DNA of 64,000 bases. Source: CADCTM01 sp049671305. GTDB taxonomy: Bacteria; Cyanobacteriota; Cyanobacteriia; Cyanobacteriales; Coleofasciculaceae. The stretch spans positions 29,743 to 93,742 of the forward strand of contig JBATUR010000027.1 in the NCBI GenBank assembly GCA_049671305.1, in the 5' to 3' direction. The notes under the pieces were generated by a model that was given only the letters and a program-made list of their open reading frames with translations, made no database searches and was not told where the DNA came from. This document shows, piece by piece, positions 38,716 to 48,867 of this stretch. Within the stretch, counting starts at the first letter, position 1. The number at the start of each line of letters is the position of its first letter. The translations under genes were made by a program, and so were the position numbers.

Positions 38716-38949
38716 TCATGATCTTTCTTTACATATTCCTAACCACTGACACTCTTTTTTTTCTTCATCCCTAGCTGATATTAAAAATGGCTGAGGTTGT
38801 TGAGTCTTGAGTCTAACCTGAGAAATTCCCGCAGTCGATTGAGTCGTTTTTGAAATGCTCTGATTTGTGACTTTCTTGGCTAAACTATTACCTGCCCCAA
38901 TCATTAATATAGGCAAGGCTAGGGTAAGACTCAGTAGTTTGGTGTTCAT
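38716..38949 (-). CDS. Small predicted secreted protein
   Basis: The 77-residue open frame has a good signal peptide (MNTKLLSLTLALPILMIGAGNSLA, cleavage before KK). A Ser/Thr/Gln-rich mature part follows, ending in ECQWLGICKERS with two cysteines that could form a disulfide. No family is recognised. It lies upstream of the AAA ATPase gene on the same strand with a 90-bp gap, so it may or may not belong to that operon. Confidence 0.5.
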   Translation of the reverse strand: MNTKLLSLTLALPILMIGAGNSLAKKVTNQSISKTTQSTAGISQVRLKTQQPQPFLISARDEEKKECQWLGICKERS

Positions 38950-39551
38950 CCGTTTGGCAGCAACTTGCTAGCGCGACTGAAGCAGTAATGAGCTTATTCA
39001 GTCTATTTACTTACTACTCTTCTAGCGTTGTTGTCTTAATTCAGGATGATTTTATTAACTCTTTGTAAAGAAACCGTATATTTCTCTTTTGTAGATGCTA
39101 TATTTAAAGATTAGGATTATGATATATAGACTAATCTTTTCCTGTGCAGAGTCCAGAGTAGCAGGACGCCCAGCTTAAAAGTCATTTGCCATCGAATAAC
39201 TTACAAGAGGGTAGATACACCCTGTAATCCCCTTCTTTTCTTTCTAAATAATTTGACGTTGTTATCTCGTTTTAGTTCACCAAAAGATTAAAAATAGCTC
39301 CAGCATTACTTCTATCTCTATCTAGCCTGAATTGCCAGAATTAGCTTAAGTTCTTTTCTTTCAAGATACAGGATTTCATGAGAATTGCCGCCCCAGTTGC
39401 CAAACTAGCAAGTAGGAAAGCTAGCACGTTGACAATTCGACTGCCCTTAAAAGCTACCTCAACTCCTCAAAAAACAGCGACCTAATCATTAGGATGGAAA
39501 TAGTAGGCGCTGATCTTGGCGCTGTCACACTAATAGCAAGAGGTACAATGC
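38950..39551. other. Intergenic region between divergent genes
   Basis: This 602-bp gap has no convincing gene. It holds a nine-bp inverted repeat (AAAGATTAG at 39106-39114, CTAATCTTT at 39131-39139) and a small AGGGT / ACCCT hairpin near 39212. It should include the promoter of the GTPase gene. Confidence 0.4.
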
Positions 39552-41021
39552 ATGACAGATTCATTACCTGAACCTGATCTCAATTCTCCCAGTTTTGACC
39601 AAGAAATTGACCATGCAATTTGGAGCGTTGAAGAAATCCAGGCGGAACTAAACTATAAACAGGCACACGATGCCTTGCGTGACTTAGTAAGTAATCTTGA
39701 CTTAACGCCGCAAGAGCAAGCTGGTTTTGAGTCAGAAATTGCTGGTTTAACCAACCTATTAGATAAACTAGAACACACCTGTGTACAAATTGCCGCATTT
39801 GGTATGGTAGGGCGGGGAAAATCTTCGGTACTTAATGCTTTATTGGGGCAAAATGTCTTTCAAACTGGCGCCTTACATGGCGTTACTCGTAATAGTCAAG
39901 AAGCGAATTGGCAGTTAACTCAAGAAAGTATTGGAGATAGTCAACAAGACATTTTAAAAGTAGCCTTGCCAAGTGTGGGAAAGTCACAAATTCAACTAAT
40001 AGATACACCGGGAATTGATGAAGTTGATGGCGAAACTCGTGAAGCTTTGGCGCACCATGTGGCAAAACAGGCAGATTTGATTTTGTTTGTCATTTCTGGT
40101 GATATGACTAAGGTGGAATATGAGGCGCTTTCCCAACTAAGAGATGTGGGGAAACCGATGTTATTGGTATTTAATAAAATTGACCAATATCCCGATGCTG
40201 ATCGTATGGCAATTTATCATAAAATTCGGGATGAACGGGTGCGGCAATTGCTTTCCCCGGCAGAAATTGTCATGGTAGCGGCGTCTCCTTTGGTGGCTGC
40301 TGCGGTGCGACGTGCAGATGGTAGTCGTGCAGTACAAAGGCGTCCTGGTAAGCCACAAGTTGAGGATTTAAAGTTAAAAATTCTGGAGATTTTGCATCGA
40401 GAAGGCAAGTCTTTGGTGGCACTAAATACGATGCTTTATGCCGATGATGTGAATGAGCAATTAGTTAAGCGCAAGATGACAATTCGCGATGAAAGTGCCA
40501 ATCAAATTATTTGGAAAGCGGTGATGACTAAAGCCGTTGCGATCGCACTTAACCCGGTTACAGTTGTAGACTTACTCACAGGCACGATCATTGATTTGGT
40601 GATGATTCTGACGTTATCACGTCTCTATGGCATCTCCATGACCCAGCAAGGCGCGGTGGGATTATTACAAAAAATCGTCATCAGCATGAGCGGATTAAGC
40701 GCTAGTGAGCTGCTGGCAACGTTAGGATTAAGTTCTTTGAAAGGGTTGCTCGGAATTTCTGCACCAGTTACGGGGGGAATGTCTTTGGGTCCTTATCTTT
40801 CGGTGGCGCTAACTCAGGCAAGTGTAGCGGGAGTGTCTTCTTATGCGATCGGACAAGTTACCAAGAGTTATTTAGCAAATGGTGCCTCTTGGGGACCTGA
40901 TGGACCAAAAGCGGTGGTGAGTAGGATTTTATCATCCCTGGATGAAACTTCAATTCTCAATCGCATTAAAGGAGAATTAGGGGCAAAATTAGATAAACGA
41001 CGCTTTAATTTGAATCGCTAA
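39552..41021 (+). CDS. GTP-binding protein with C-terminal DUF697-like membrane domain
   Basis: The 489-residue protein has an Era/dynamin-like GTPase domain: G1 GMVGRGKSS (residues 84-92), G3 DTPG (151-154) and G4 NKID (208-211). The C-terminal third is hydrophobic (TVVDLLTGTIIDLVMILTL, then Gly/Ser-rich helices such as LGLSSLKGLLGIS), as in DUF697/YcjF-type proteins that associate with membranes. The role is unknown; such GTPases may act in membrane remodelling or stress. The following gene on the same strand encodes a membrane protein, 112 bases away. An alternative ATG four bases upstream is out of frame. Confidence 0.85.
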   Translation: MTDSLPEPDLNSPSFDQEIDHAIWSVEEIQAELNYKQAHDALRDLVSNLDLTPQEQAGFESEIAGLTNLLDKLEHTCVQIAAFGMVGRGKSSVLNALLGQNVFQTGALHGVTRNSQEANWQLTQESIGDSQQDILKVALPSVGKSQIQLIDTPGIDEVDGETREALAHHVAKQADLILFVISGDMTKVEYEALSQLRDVGKPMLLVFNKIDQYPDADRMAIYHKIRDERVRQLLSPAEIVMVAASPLVAAAVRRADGSRAVQRRPGKPQVEDLKLKILEILHREGKSLVALNTMLYADDVNEQLVKRKMTIRDESANQIIWKAVMTKAVAIALNPVTVVDLLTGTIIDLVMILTLSRLYGISMTQQGAVGLLQKIVISMSGLSASELLATLGLSSLKGLLGISAPVTGGMSLGPYLSVALTQASVAGVSSYAIGQVTKSYLANGASWGPDGPKAVVSRILSSLDETSILNRIKGELGAKLDKRRFNLNR

Positions 41022-41133
41022 TTTTTGAGCAATAATTAAAAAGCAATTTTGTCAGCCAAGTTTTAACCTATGTTTACATATACCTTATTCTCGCTCAATT
41101 CCTGCTAAAACTAGAAAAAGTTGAGGAGAGCAA

Positions 41134-41835
41134 ATGATTAAACGTCAATTCCAGGGAACGAGATACTTTAGCGTCTTAATTAACTTACTACGCGATCGCT
41201 CTTTATTCCTCCAAGAAGTTCGCGCTGGCATTAGCTTAGAAAAGAAAAATACAGCTTTATTTATCTGTAGTTCCCTATTTTTCGCAATTTATGGCGCAAT
41301 TATTGGCTCATTTCATAGTTGGGAACAGGCATTATCCTCAGCGGTAAAGCTGCCTGCACTTTACCTAATTACGCTGATTATTTGTTTCCCTACCCTCTAC
41401 TTTTTTAATATCTTATTTGGTTCCCAAAGAACCTTTGGACAGCATTTTGCGATGCTGTTGACGGCAGTTGCGGTGATTAGTGTCTTACTTTTCAGCTTTG
41501 CACCAATTACCTTATTCTTTCTAATTTCAACATTTAATTACCAATTTTTTACCTTATTAAATGTCGGTATCTTAAGTATTACTGGCTTTATTGGTATCAA
41601 ATTTCTTTATCAAGGGATGCGCTTACTGGCAGAAGAAGACACGGAAGGCATAGAAATACGGATGAAGTTATTAAGATTTTGGTTAATTCTTTATGCTTTT
41701 GTTGGTACTCAACTAGCGTGGACATTGCGACCATTTTTTGGCAGACCAGGTACAAGTTTTGTCCTATTTCGTGAGTTGGATGGGAATTTTTATCTGAGTA
41801 TTTTTCAAGCAATTCAAGAAATTTTGGGGCTTTAG
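41134..41835 (+). CDS. Conserved polytopic membrane protein
   Basis: The 233-residue protein has a cytoplasmic N-terminus (FSVLINLLRDRSLFLQEVRAG) and five to six transmembrane helices, for example TALFICSSLFFAIYGAIIG, LPALYLITLIICFPTLYFF and FAMLLTAVAVISVLLFSFA. The last helix pair ends with RPFFGRPGTSFVLFRELDGN. This layout is common in cyanobacterial Yip1-like proteins, but I cannot assign a function. A GAGGAG Shine-Dalgarno precedes the ATG. It follows the GTPase gene, so a shared membrane role is possible. Confidence 0.75.
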   Translation: MIKRQFQGTRYFSVLINLLRDRSLFLQEVRAGISLEKKNTALFICSSLFFAIYGAIIGSFHSWEQALSSAVKLPALYLITLIICFPTLYFFNILFGSQRTFGQHFAMLLTAVAVISVLLFSFAPITLFFLISTFNYQFFTLLNVGILSITGFIGIKFLYQGMRLLAEEDTEGIEIRMKLLRFWLILYAFVGTQLAWTLRPFFGRPGTSFVLFRELDGNFYLSIFQAIQEILGL

Positions 41836-42138
41836 CAATTAGAAAAAATTAGCAATAAAAGATAATCCTTGAGGCAGTTTTTTTCGAGCCAATTGTCAAA
41901 TGGTTCTCGATTTTAGTTGAATAATAGTAATATAGAGTGGCTTTATGTTATAAAAAAAGTGCTTGATTCATCTCCCAAATTAGTTAATCCTGATTAGGAA
42001 ATATGATTAATATTGCTGATGGCAAGCATAAAGCAAAACGATTCTATAAGGGATCTGAATCTTAGCTTATCTGCTCATAAAGAGTAGATTTAATCTAGAT
42101 TTTGTGCAATAAATCCTGAGCAACATAGTCACGGCATT
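41836..42138. other. Intergenic region upstream of the SirB1 gene
   Basis: About 300 bp, AT-rich. A weak imperfect hairpin (TCGAGCCA / TGG-TT-CTCGA) near 41884 may end the upstream transcript. Nothing else is seen. Confidence 0.35.
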
Positions 42139-42945
42139 ATGTATAATTTTTACGCAGAAATAGATCAATCTGACTCAGAAATTAACTTGGCAAAAGCGGC
42201 ACTTTTCATCGCTCAAGAAGAATATCCCGGTCTAGAAGTCGGCGCTTATCTTCACGCCTTGGAAGTGATGGCAATTGAAGCACAAGGATTAACAATTGAT
42301 GAAGAATATCCGTTGAGAATCATTCAATGTCTCAACGAATATTTCTACGACGAACTAGGTTTTGTTGGTAATACAAACAACTACTATGATCCTCGCAATA
42401 GTTTCCTCAATCAAGTAATTGACCGCAAGACAGGTATTCCCATTACCCTCTCTCTAATTTATCTAGAAGTCTGTCAGCGTCTTGATTTTCCAATGGTTGG
42501 TATTAATTTGCCAGGGCATTTTTTGATTCGTCCAGAGTTTGAAGATACAGGTATTTTTATTGATCCATTTAATCGGGGCGAAATCTTATTTGAACAAGAT
42601 TGTGAAGAACGACTTGCCAAGCTTTATGGTCGAAAGATGCCAATGCAACCTGAGTTTTTGAAACCTGTAACTAAAAGACAGTTTTTGGCGCGGTTGTTGA
42701 CTAATTTAAAATTTATTTATCTTAACCAGAGAGACTTGAAAAAAGCCTTAACTAATGTTGAATATATTTTGCTGTTATTTCCTGATGCTGTTAGTGAAAG
42801 ACGCGATCGCGGTTTGCTATATTTTCAGTTAGGATTGGGTTCTAAGGCAGTCCAGGATTTAGAAATTTATTTAGCTATGCGTCCCAAAGCCGAAGATGCT
42901 AATACAATTTTACAGTTACTAGATCAACTGCGACGCCAAGCCTAG
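42139..42945 (+). CDS. SirB1 family protein (transglutaminase-like fold plus TPR)
   Basis: The 268-residue protein has the SirB1 N-terminal domain with YDPRNSFLNQVIDRKTGIPITLSLIYLEV and GINLPGHFLIRP, a transglutaminase-like core. The C-terminal helices LKFIYLNQRDLKKALTNVEY and GLLYFQLGLGSKAVQDLEIYL look like two TPR units. The family is widespread but poorly defined; some members sit near peptide release factor genes. The start is ATG at 42139. It is monocistronic. Confidence 0.85.
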   Translation: MYNFYAEIDQSDSEINLAKAALFIAQEEYPGLEVGAYLHALEVMAIEAQGLTIDEEYPLRIIQCLNEYFYDELGFVGNTNNYYDPRNSFLNQVIDRKTGIPITLSLIYLEVCQRLDFPMVGINLPGHFLIRPEFEDTGIFIDPFNRGEILFEQDCEERLAKLYGRKMPMQPEFLKPVTKRQFLARLLTNLKFIYLNQRDLKKALTNVEYILLLFPDAVSERRDRGLLYFQLGLGSKAVQDLEIYLAMRPKAEDANTILQLLDQLRRQA

Positions 42946-43019
42946 AAAATTCCCAGCGTTTCTCAAATTATTAGCTAAAAATCAGGATTTAAACCAAGAA
43001 CTAACCGAGTTTTTCAGCA

Positions 43020-43145
43020 CAAAAGCCCAGCAATTTAGAGCTGGGCGACGTGCTAGGTTAAGTAGATGCACCTAACACATAAGTACCTCATTTTTGGCTA
43101 ATGCTGGCTGAGGGGGGGTTCACTCCCTCTATACAGCACAAAGCC
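43020..43145 (-). ncRNA. Candidate small RNA with three stem-loops
   Basis: Three hairpins follow one another in the 444-bp gap: 43025-43046 (GCCCAGC / GCTGGGC), 43050-43078 (GTGcTAGGT / ACCTAaCAC) and 43102-43138 (TGCTG...GAGGG / CCCTC...CAGCA). Read on the minus strand, the last hairpin is GCCCAGC-loop-GCTGGGC followed by TTTT, a terminator shape, so a minus-strand transcript of about 120 nt is plausible. No known cyanobacterial sRNA was recognised. It could instead be a leader or 3' structure of a neighbouring gene. The rest of 42946-43389 shows nothing. Confidence 0.4.
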
Positions 43146-43389
43146 CCAATTACTTCAACTAACAAACATTTAAGCTTGGCGAAAGTAAGTAATAAAGCTT
43201 GGCAATTTTGCTATTTTTGCCCAAGGAAAAAACGCTGGGAGCGCTAAAATAGAATTTTTCATAAGTCAGTCGTGTTGCTGATCAATTTTGAAGCAACAAG
43301 CTCAAAGTAAAAATATGAATACCTAATTTTCAGGAATTACGATTTAGCTAGTTGTGGAATAAACTACATTTACAAAATAAACGATAATT

Positions 43390-45357
43390 ATGTTTGACGC
43401 TACTTCACAAGACTCGAATCCATTTAATTTTGTAATTAATAATGAAATAGGTACTGATGATAGTTCCATTTTGCATACTGACAACAGTGTACTTACTTCT
43501 CAAAGCCCTCTAGCATTCAGTCCTAGCCTAGAAACCATCACAATTAACAGCAACCATCCTAGTACCCCGTTATTTTTATTTGACCAGCCTACCATAACCG
43601 ACCTTACAGATATTCCTAACACAGCCGTCACTAAAAATAACTCAGCAAACCTTGACCCCTTACTCGGTATTAATAGCAATGAAGCTTTGGTTGGTGAAAG
43701 CAGTCAAAACCTCATAGCTACAGGCACAATTCAAACCACAGTTGTTAGTGGAAGCTTAGATAGTACTGACGCCACAACATTTGATAATGCCCGTTTTCGA
43801 GATGATTATCTATTAACAGAATTGACCCCAGGAGAGGAGGTACAAGTTAACCTAGATGCTAGTTTTGACACAGCTTTAGTGTTAATTAATGCTAATACTG
43901 GCAGGGTTCTGGACTATAACAATAACTCGAATGGTACTCTTAACTCGCAACTAAACTTTACTGCCGAAGCTGGTGTTAACTACATCCTCCGCAGCACTTC
44001 TTTTACTGCCGGTGCAACGGGAGAATATAGCCTGACAACTAACGTTGGTACCCCCACACCAGTAACAATAATTGGCAGTAATAATGTGATCACCGGTACT
44101 TTAGCAACTACTGACTCAATTAACCCAACCCTAGCCGGAAGATTTAGCGATGATTATTTTTTGAGAGGGGTAGTTGCAGGTCAAGCAGTGCAAGTTAATT
44201 TGGCTGCTGAGTTTGATACTTATCTGCAAATTGTTAATGCTGATACCGGAGTTGTTATAACTTCTAACGATGATGCTAATGGCTTTTTTAGTGCTCAAGT
44301 CGGTTTCCGCATTGAGGCAGATACTAACTACCTAATTCGGGCAACTAGTTTTGCTAAAGATGCGACTGGCACTTACATACTAACAACTCAAAGAGTCGCA
44401 GTTCCTGATAATTATGACCTGAATTATGGTTATGGTTTAATTGATGCAGGAGCAGCCGTCGCTGGTGCAATTGGCGATAATGCCTTTGCCAATATCCCTA
44501 ATTTGAGTGGCAATAATTGGGATCTTAATATGATTAATGCCCCAGAAGTTTGGGCGCAAGGCTATACAGGACAAGGTGTTGTGGTGGCGGTTGTTGATAC
44601 AGGCGTCGATTATACTCATCCTGATTTGGCAAATAATATTTGGGTCAACAGCGGTGAAGTGGCAGACAATGGCATTGATGATGATGGCAATGGTTATATT
44701 GATGATGTCCGGGGTTGGAACTTTGTGGATAGCGATAATAACCCGATGGATTTGAACGGGCATGGCACTCATGTTTCCGGTACAATTGCTGCTGAAAATA
44801 ATAATTTTGGCATAACAGGTGTTGCTTACAATTCGACAATTATGCCGGTGAGAGTATTAAGTTCGGAAGGTGATGGCGAGCGAGATAATATTGCTAGTGG
44901 TATCCGTTATGCTGTTGATAATGGGGCAAATGTGATTAATCTTAGTTTGGGCGGCGGCTATTCTAGTGAAATTCAAGACGCGATCGCATATGCAACCGAG
45001 TTGGGTTCTGTGGTAGTGATGGCATCGGGTAATGAAGGCAGTACTCAACCCATTGCACCAGCGTCTTCAGCAGATCAATTTGGCGTTACAGTTGGGGCAG
45101 TAACTCGTAGTCGAGCGATCGCTTCTTTCTCAAATCAAGCAGGGCTACCAGTCATCAATTATGTAGTCGCGCCTGGAGATAATATCTACTCTACCTATCT
45201 CAACAACTCTTATCGCTATTTGGATGGTACCTCAATGGCAGCGCCTCATGTTTCAGGCGCGGTGGCTTTGATGTTGAGTGCCAATCCTAACTTAACGCCG
45301 GCTGACGTGCAGAGTCTGGTTACTCAAACGGCAACTACAACTGGTGTTACGGCTTAG
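43390..45357 (+). CDS. Subtilisin-like (S8) serine protease with pre-peptidase beta domains
   Basis: The 655-residue protein has a Ser/Asn-rich N-terminus without a clear signal peptide. Two pre-peptidase-like beta domains follow (about residues 115-218 and 230-335; each has a DDYxL strand, VQVNL and a Gly-Thr/Glu-Tyr terminal motif). An S8 catalytic domain runs from about residue 375. The triad is Asp403 (VVDTGVDYTHP), His458 (GHGTHVSG) and Ser615 (DGTSMAAPHVSG), with oxyanion Asn in ASGNEGS. An Asp-rich loop (DDDGNGYIDDV) probably binds calcium. It may be secreted by a non-classical or type I route, or act in the periplasm. It ends with a hairpin before the helicase gene. Confidence 0.9.
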   Translation: MFDATSQDSNPFNFVINNEIGTDDSSILHTDNSVLTSQSPLAFSPSLETITINSNHPSTPLFLFDQPTITDLTDIPNTAVTKNNSANLDPLLGINSNEALVGESSQNLIATGTIQTTVVSGSLDSTDATTFDNARFRDDYLLTELTPGEEVQVNLDASFDTALVLINANTGRVLDYNNNSNGTLNSQLNFTAEAGVNYILRSTSFTAGATGEYSLTTNVGTPTPVTIIGSNNVITGTLATTDSINPTLAGRFSDDYFLRGVVAGQAVQVNLAAEFDTYLQIVNADTGVVITSNDDANGFFSAQVGFRIEADTNYLIRATSFAKDATGTYILTTQRVAVPDNYDLNYGYGLIDAGAAVAGAIGDNAFANIPNLSGNNWDLNMINAPEVWAQGYTGQGVVVAVVDTGVDYTHPDLANNIWVNSGEVADNGIDDDGNGYIDDVRGWNFVDSDNNPMDLNGHGTHVSGTIAAENNNFGITGVAYNSTIMPVRVLSSEGDGERDNIASGIRYAVDNGANVINLSLGGGYSSEIQDAIAYATELGSVVVMASGNEGSTQPIAPASSADQFGVTVGAVTRSRAIASFSNQAGLPVINYVVAPGDNIYSTYLNNSYRYLDGTSMAAPHVSGAVALMLSANPNLTPADVQSLVTQTATTTGVTA

Positions 45358-45362
45358 ATTAG

Positions 45363-45396
45363 AGATCCTCGACTGTTTTAAAACAGTTGGGGGTCT
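45363..45396 (+). terminator. 17-bp hairpin after the protease gene
   Basis: AGATCCTCGACTGTTTT pairs with AAAACAGTTGGGGGTCT, with a few G-T pairs, five bases after the protease stop. It is a diverged relative of the CCCCGACTTCT family and separates the protease from the defence-like gene set. Confidence 0.65.
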
Positions 45397-45419
45397 GCCT
45401 CAAGTTATAGTAAGCCAGA

Positions 45420-48218
45420 ATGTCGAAAATACAAACCGCCTCAATTGTCTCCTGTCGCAGCCGTAAATGGGTAGTCCTACCTTCGGAAAACCAAAACATC
45501 ATCCGCTTGCGTCCTTTAAATGGCGATGAAGCCCAAATTTGCGGCATTTATCAACCCTTGGGCATCGAAATAGATACCCTCACACCTTCAGAATTTCCCC
45601 TACCCCAACCCCAAACCATACAAGACCACACCGCCGCCCAATTACTTCTCAATGCTGCCCGTTTTAGTCTGCGTAGTGGGGCGGGTCCTTTTCGCTGTTT
45701 GGGACGCCTCTCTGTCCATCCTCGCCCTTACCAAATTGTTCCTTTGTTGATGGCATTGCGCCTAGAAATAGTGCGGCTTTTGATTGCTGATGATGTGGGA
45801 ATTGGCAAAACAATTGAAGCCGGTTTAATTGCCCGTGAATTACTTGATCGAGGTGAAATTAAGCGTTTAGCCGTGCTTTGTCCACCTCAATTATGCGACC
45901 AATGGCAACGGGAATTAAAAGAAAAATTTCAAATTGATGCTGTTGTAATTCGTTCCGGTACTGCTTCAAAATTAGAACGCAGTTTGCCTTCCGATGACCA
46001 TCACATCTTCGGCTATTATCGACATATTATTGTTAGTCTCGACTATGCTAAAGCCGAGCGGCGACGTGCTAGCTTTATTACTCACTGCCCTGATTTGGTA
46101 ATTGTTGATGAAGCACATACTTGTTCCCAAGGTACAGGCGCTACGACACAACAACGTCATCAATTAGTAAGTGCTGTTGCCGAAAAAGCTAACCGACATT
46201 TGGTATTACTATCAGCAACACCTCATAGCGGTATTGAGGCGTCGTTTTTATCAATTCTGGGTTTAATTAAACCTGAATTTGAACAGTTGACTCTCGACAA
46301 CTTAACTGAAGCACAACGTATTGAACTTGCTAATCATTTTGTGCAGCGACGAAGGGCAGATGTCAAGTTGTGGTTGGGGAATGAAACACCATTTCCTGAG
46401 CGAGAATCTTTGGAATTGCCTTATCGTTTATCGAAAGAATATCGTAGTTTATTTGAAGATGTTTATAACTTTGCTCGTGGTTTAGTTCAGTCGGCAACAG
46501 ATGACTTGAGTTATGCTCAACGTCGTGGTAAGTATTGGTCAGCTTTGGCACTAATTCGTTGTGTGATGTCGTCTCCGGCGGCGGCAGTGGCGTCGCTTTC
46601 CCGTCAGGCGAAGCGGGCGAATCAGCAGTTGGATTTGGATGAGGATTTGTTGGCGACTTATGTTTATGATGCCACTGAACAAGAGCAGGTGGTTGATGCA
46701 GCGCCGACTGTGGTAATTGAGCAAGCACAACCAGTTTATCGTGATGCAGACAGGCGTAAGTTGCGGAGTTTTATGCAGGCAGCGGCACAACTTCAAGGAG
46801 GCAAGGATGCTAAGTTGCAAAAGGCTGTGGCGACGGTGGCATCTTTGTTGCAAGAGGGCTTAAATCCGATTATTTGGTGTCGTTATATTGCCACGGCGAA
46901 ATATGTTGCCGAAGCTTTGCGGCAGTTGGAGAGCAGCAATATTCGTGTGATTGCGATTACTGGGGAACTTTCGGAAGATGAGCGAGAAATTCGCCTTGCT
47001 GAGTTGCAGTCTTTTGGGCAGCGGGTGATGGTGGCGACGGATTGTTTGAGTGAAGGGGTGAACTTGCAGTCACATTTTAGCGCGGTGTTGCATTATGATT
47101 TGCCGTGGAATCCCAATCGCTTGGAGCAACGGGAAGGGCGAGTTGACCGCTATGGGCAATCTGTGCCAGTTGTCAAGAGTTTTTTGCTGTATGGGCAGGA
47201 TAACCCGGTGGATGGGGCGGTGTTGGAGGTGTTGATTCGCAAGGCGGTGCAAATTCATAAGACTTTGGGGATTACTGTGCCTGTGCCGATGGATAGCGCT
47301 ACGGTTACTGAGGCGGTGTTTAAGTCGCTGTTTGAAAGGGCGACTAATGCACAGCAGCTATCGTTGCTTGATTTGCTCGATTCGCCAGATTCGGCTTTAA
47401 CTCAAGTGCATAAAAGCTGGGATAAGGCGGTGGCAAGGGAAAAATTGAGCCGCACTCGCTTTGCTCAACGCTCAATTAAGCCGGCGGAGGTTGAGCAGGA
47501 GTTGCTAGAGTCGGAGCAGATTTTTGGTAGTGATGCAGATGTTGAGGTTTTTGTCAAGGCGGCTTGCCAGCGGTTGGGTTGTTCTTTGATTAAGAAAAAA
47601 TCGGCTTGGTTGTTGCCATCTATTCCATTATGTTTGCAGGCAGTTTTGGGAAATAAGTCGCGGGAAATTGCTTTTAGCCCGGTGGCTGGGGTGGAGTATG
47701 TGGGACGAAATCACCCGCTGGTTGAGGGTTTGGCGCGTTATTTGTTGGAGGAAGCGTTGGATAATGAGACTGATCCTGTGGCGGCGCGTTGTGGGTTGAC
47801 GGTGACTGATGCTGTGGCAAAGCGCACGACTTTGTTGCTGCTACAGTTGCGGCATTTGTTGGATTCTCAGCATCAATTATTAGCAGAAGAGTGTTTGGTT
47901 GTTGGTTTTACGGGTTCGCCTGCTGATCCGTTGTGGCTAGATTTGGAGGTAGCTAGGGACTTGTTACAACAAGCTGAGGCGGTGGCTGATTTGCCGTTGG
48001 CGAGGAAGCGTTTGGAGGTTGGGGAATTTTTGGGGCGAGTGGGGGAACTTGAGGAGGAGTTGGCGGGAATAGCACAAAGGCGATCGCATTTTCTGTCTCA
48101 ATCTCATCGTCGCGTGCGGCAAATTACCAAGGAAGGACAGGTTAAGGTTGAACCACACTTACCGATGGATATTTTGGGTATTTATATTCTACTACCAGGT
48201 GAAAGAAATGGCTTATAG
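45420..48218 (+). CDS. SNF2-type helicase, DISARM DrmD-like
   Basis: The 932-residue protein has SF2 helicase motifs: I in [20 protein letters not shown] (GIGKT about 127-131), Ia in [15 protein letters not shown] as VDEAH (229-233), III as LLSATPHSG (264-271) and a C-terminal RecA domain (about 480-580). Motif V/VI there read [12 protein letters not shown] and [10 protein letters not shown]. The block [17 protein letters not shown] with an N-terminal [13 protein letters not shown] is what I recall for DrmD of class 1 DISARM, an anti-phage restriction-modification system. It lies first in a five-gene run with a methylase and a DUF1998 helicase. The start is ATG at 45420. The next gene overlaps its end by 11 bases. 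Confidence 0.82.
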   Translation: MSKIQTASIVSCRSRKWVVLPSENQNIIRLRPLNGDEAQICGIYQPLGIEIDTLTPSEFPLPQPQTIQDHTAAQLLLNAARFSLRSGAGPFRCLGRLSVHPRPYQIVPLLMALRLEIVRLLIADDVGIGKTIEAGLIARELLDRGEIKRLAVLCPPQLCDQWQRELKEKFQIDAVVIRSGTASKLERSLPSDDHHIFGYYRHIIVSLDYAKAERRRASFITHCPDLVIVDEAHTCSQGTGATTQQRHQLVSAVAEKANRHLVLLSATPHSGIEASFLSILGLIKPEFEQLTLDNLTEAQRIELANHFVQRRRADVKLWLGNETPFPERESLELPYRLSKEYRSLFEDVYNFARGLVQSATDDLSYAQRRGKYWSALALIRCVMSSPAAAVASLSRQAKRANQQLDLDEDLLATYVYDATEQEQVVDAAPTVVIEQAQPVYRDADRRKLRSFMQAAAQLQGGKDAKLQKAVATVASLLQEGLNPIIWCRYIATAKYVAEALRQLESSNIRVIAITGELSEDEREIRLAELQSFGQRVMVATDCLSEGVNLQSHFSAVLHYDLPWNPNRLEQREGRVDRYGQSVPVVKSFLLYGQDNPVDGAVLEVLIRKAVQIHKTLGITVPVPMDSATVTEAVFKSLFERATNAQQLSLLDLLDSPDSALTQVHKSWDKAVAREKLSRTRFAQRSIKPAEVEQELLESEQIFGSDADVEVFVKAACQRLGCSLIKKKSAWLLPSIPLCLQAVLGNKSREIAFSPVAGVEYVGRNHPLVEGLARYLLEEALDNETDPVAARCGLTVTDAVAKRTTLLLLQLRHLLDSQHQLLAEECLVVGFTGSPADPLWLDLEVARDLLQQAEAVADLPLARKRLEVGEFLGRVGELEEELAGIAQRRSHFLSQSHRRVRQITKEGQVKVEPHLPMDILGIYILLPGERNGL

Positions 48219-48810
48219 TGATTTTACTTTGGATAAAGTTATCAAAACTTTTGCTTTGACAATTTCTGAAAAAGTTGGTTTGTTCTCAAAGCTACCAGAG
48301 TTAGATATTAGTGAGGCTTTGGTGGAAACCTTGCGAGAAAATTTGCCGCTAGCATTGGCAATTAATACCGAAAAAGCCCGTTCTGAAATGATTATTGCAC
48401 CAATTTTGATCGAATTAAGAAAGCGCTTGAGTTATCAAATCAGTTTGTTTTCTGGTTCTGAGTTTAATGTGGATGCAACCCAGGGTTTAAATGGAGTTTG
48501 TGATTTTTTAATTAGTCGTTCTCCTGAACAATTATTTATTACTGCACCAGTGATCACAATTGTTGAAGCGAAAAAGGAAAATGTCAATGCTGGTTTAGGG
48601 CAGTGTGTTGCCTCTATGTTAGCTGCTAGAGTATTTAATGAACGTGAGGAAAATAATATACCTGTAATTTACGGCGCAGTTACGACAGGAGATAAATGGA
48701 AGTTTTTGAGACTGACTGAGCAATTGATTGAGATTGATTTGAGTGAGTATTTTGTTAATGATTTAAGGAAAATTATGGGAATTTTGACTGTGGGAATTCC
48801 TAATAATTAG
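48208..48810 (+). CDS. Putative PD-(D/E)XK-type nuclease-like protein, copy 1
   Basis: This 200-residue protein has [11 protein letters not shown] (Asp99) followed 20 residues later by [10 protein letters not shown] (Glu120-Ala-Lys122), the D...ExK arrangement of PD-(D/E)XK nucleases as in HsdR N-termini. [12 protein letters not shown] then resembles the following helix. The assignment is from this pattern only. The ATG at 48208 ([10 protein letters not shown]) is the start, because the tandem copy has the same beginning; extending to 48148 only reads the overlapping helicase gene in another frame. The 11-base overlap with the helicase gene suggests coupled translation. It could supply nuclease activity to the system, or regulate it. 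Confidence 0.7.
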   Translation: MAYSDFTLDKVIKTFALTISEKVGLFSKLPELDISEALVETLRENLPLALAINTEKARSEMIIAPILIELRKRLSYQISLFSGSEFNVDATQGLNGVCDFLISRSPEQLFITAPVITIVEAKKENVNAGLGQCVASMLAARVFNEREENNIPVIYGAVTTGDKWKFLRLTEQLIEIDLSEYFVNDLRKIMGILTVGIPNN

Positions 48811-48814
48811 AGCT

Positions 48815-48867
48815 TATTCTACTACCAGGTGAAAGAAATGGCTTATAGTGATTTTACTTTGGATAAA
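48815..48867 (+). repeat. 53-bp exact repeat of 48185-48237 (duplication footprint)
   Basis: The leader and first ten codons of copy 2 are identical to 48185-48237. In the first location this includes the last codons of the helicase gene, so the tandem duplication took a piece of helicase gene as leader. The period is 630 bases. Confidence 0.95.

Noticed and set aside
48148..48207. Upstream extension of nuclease-like copy 1
   Set aside because: It is the helicase gene read in another frame; the tandem copy shows the true start at MAYSDF.
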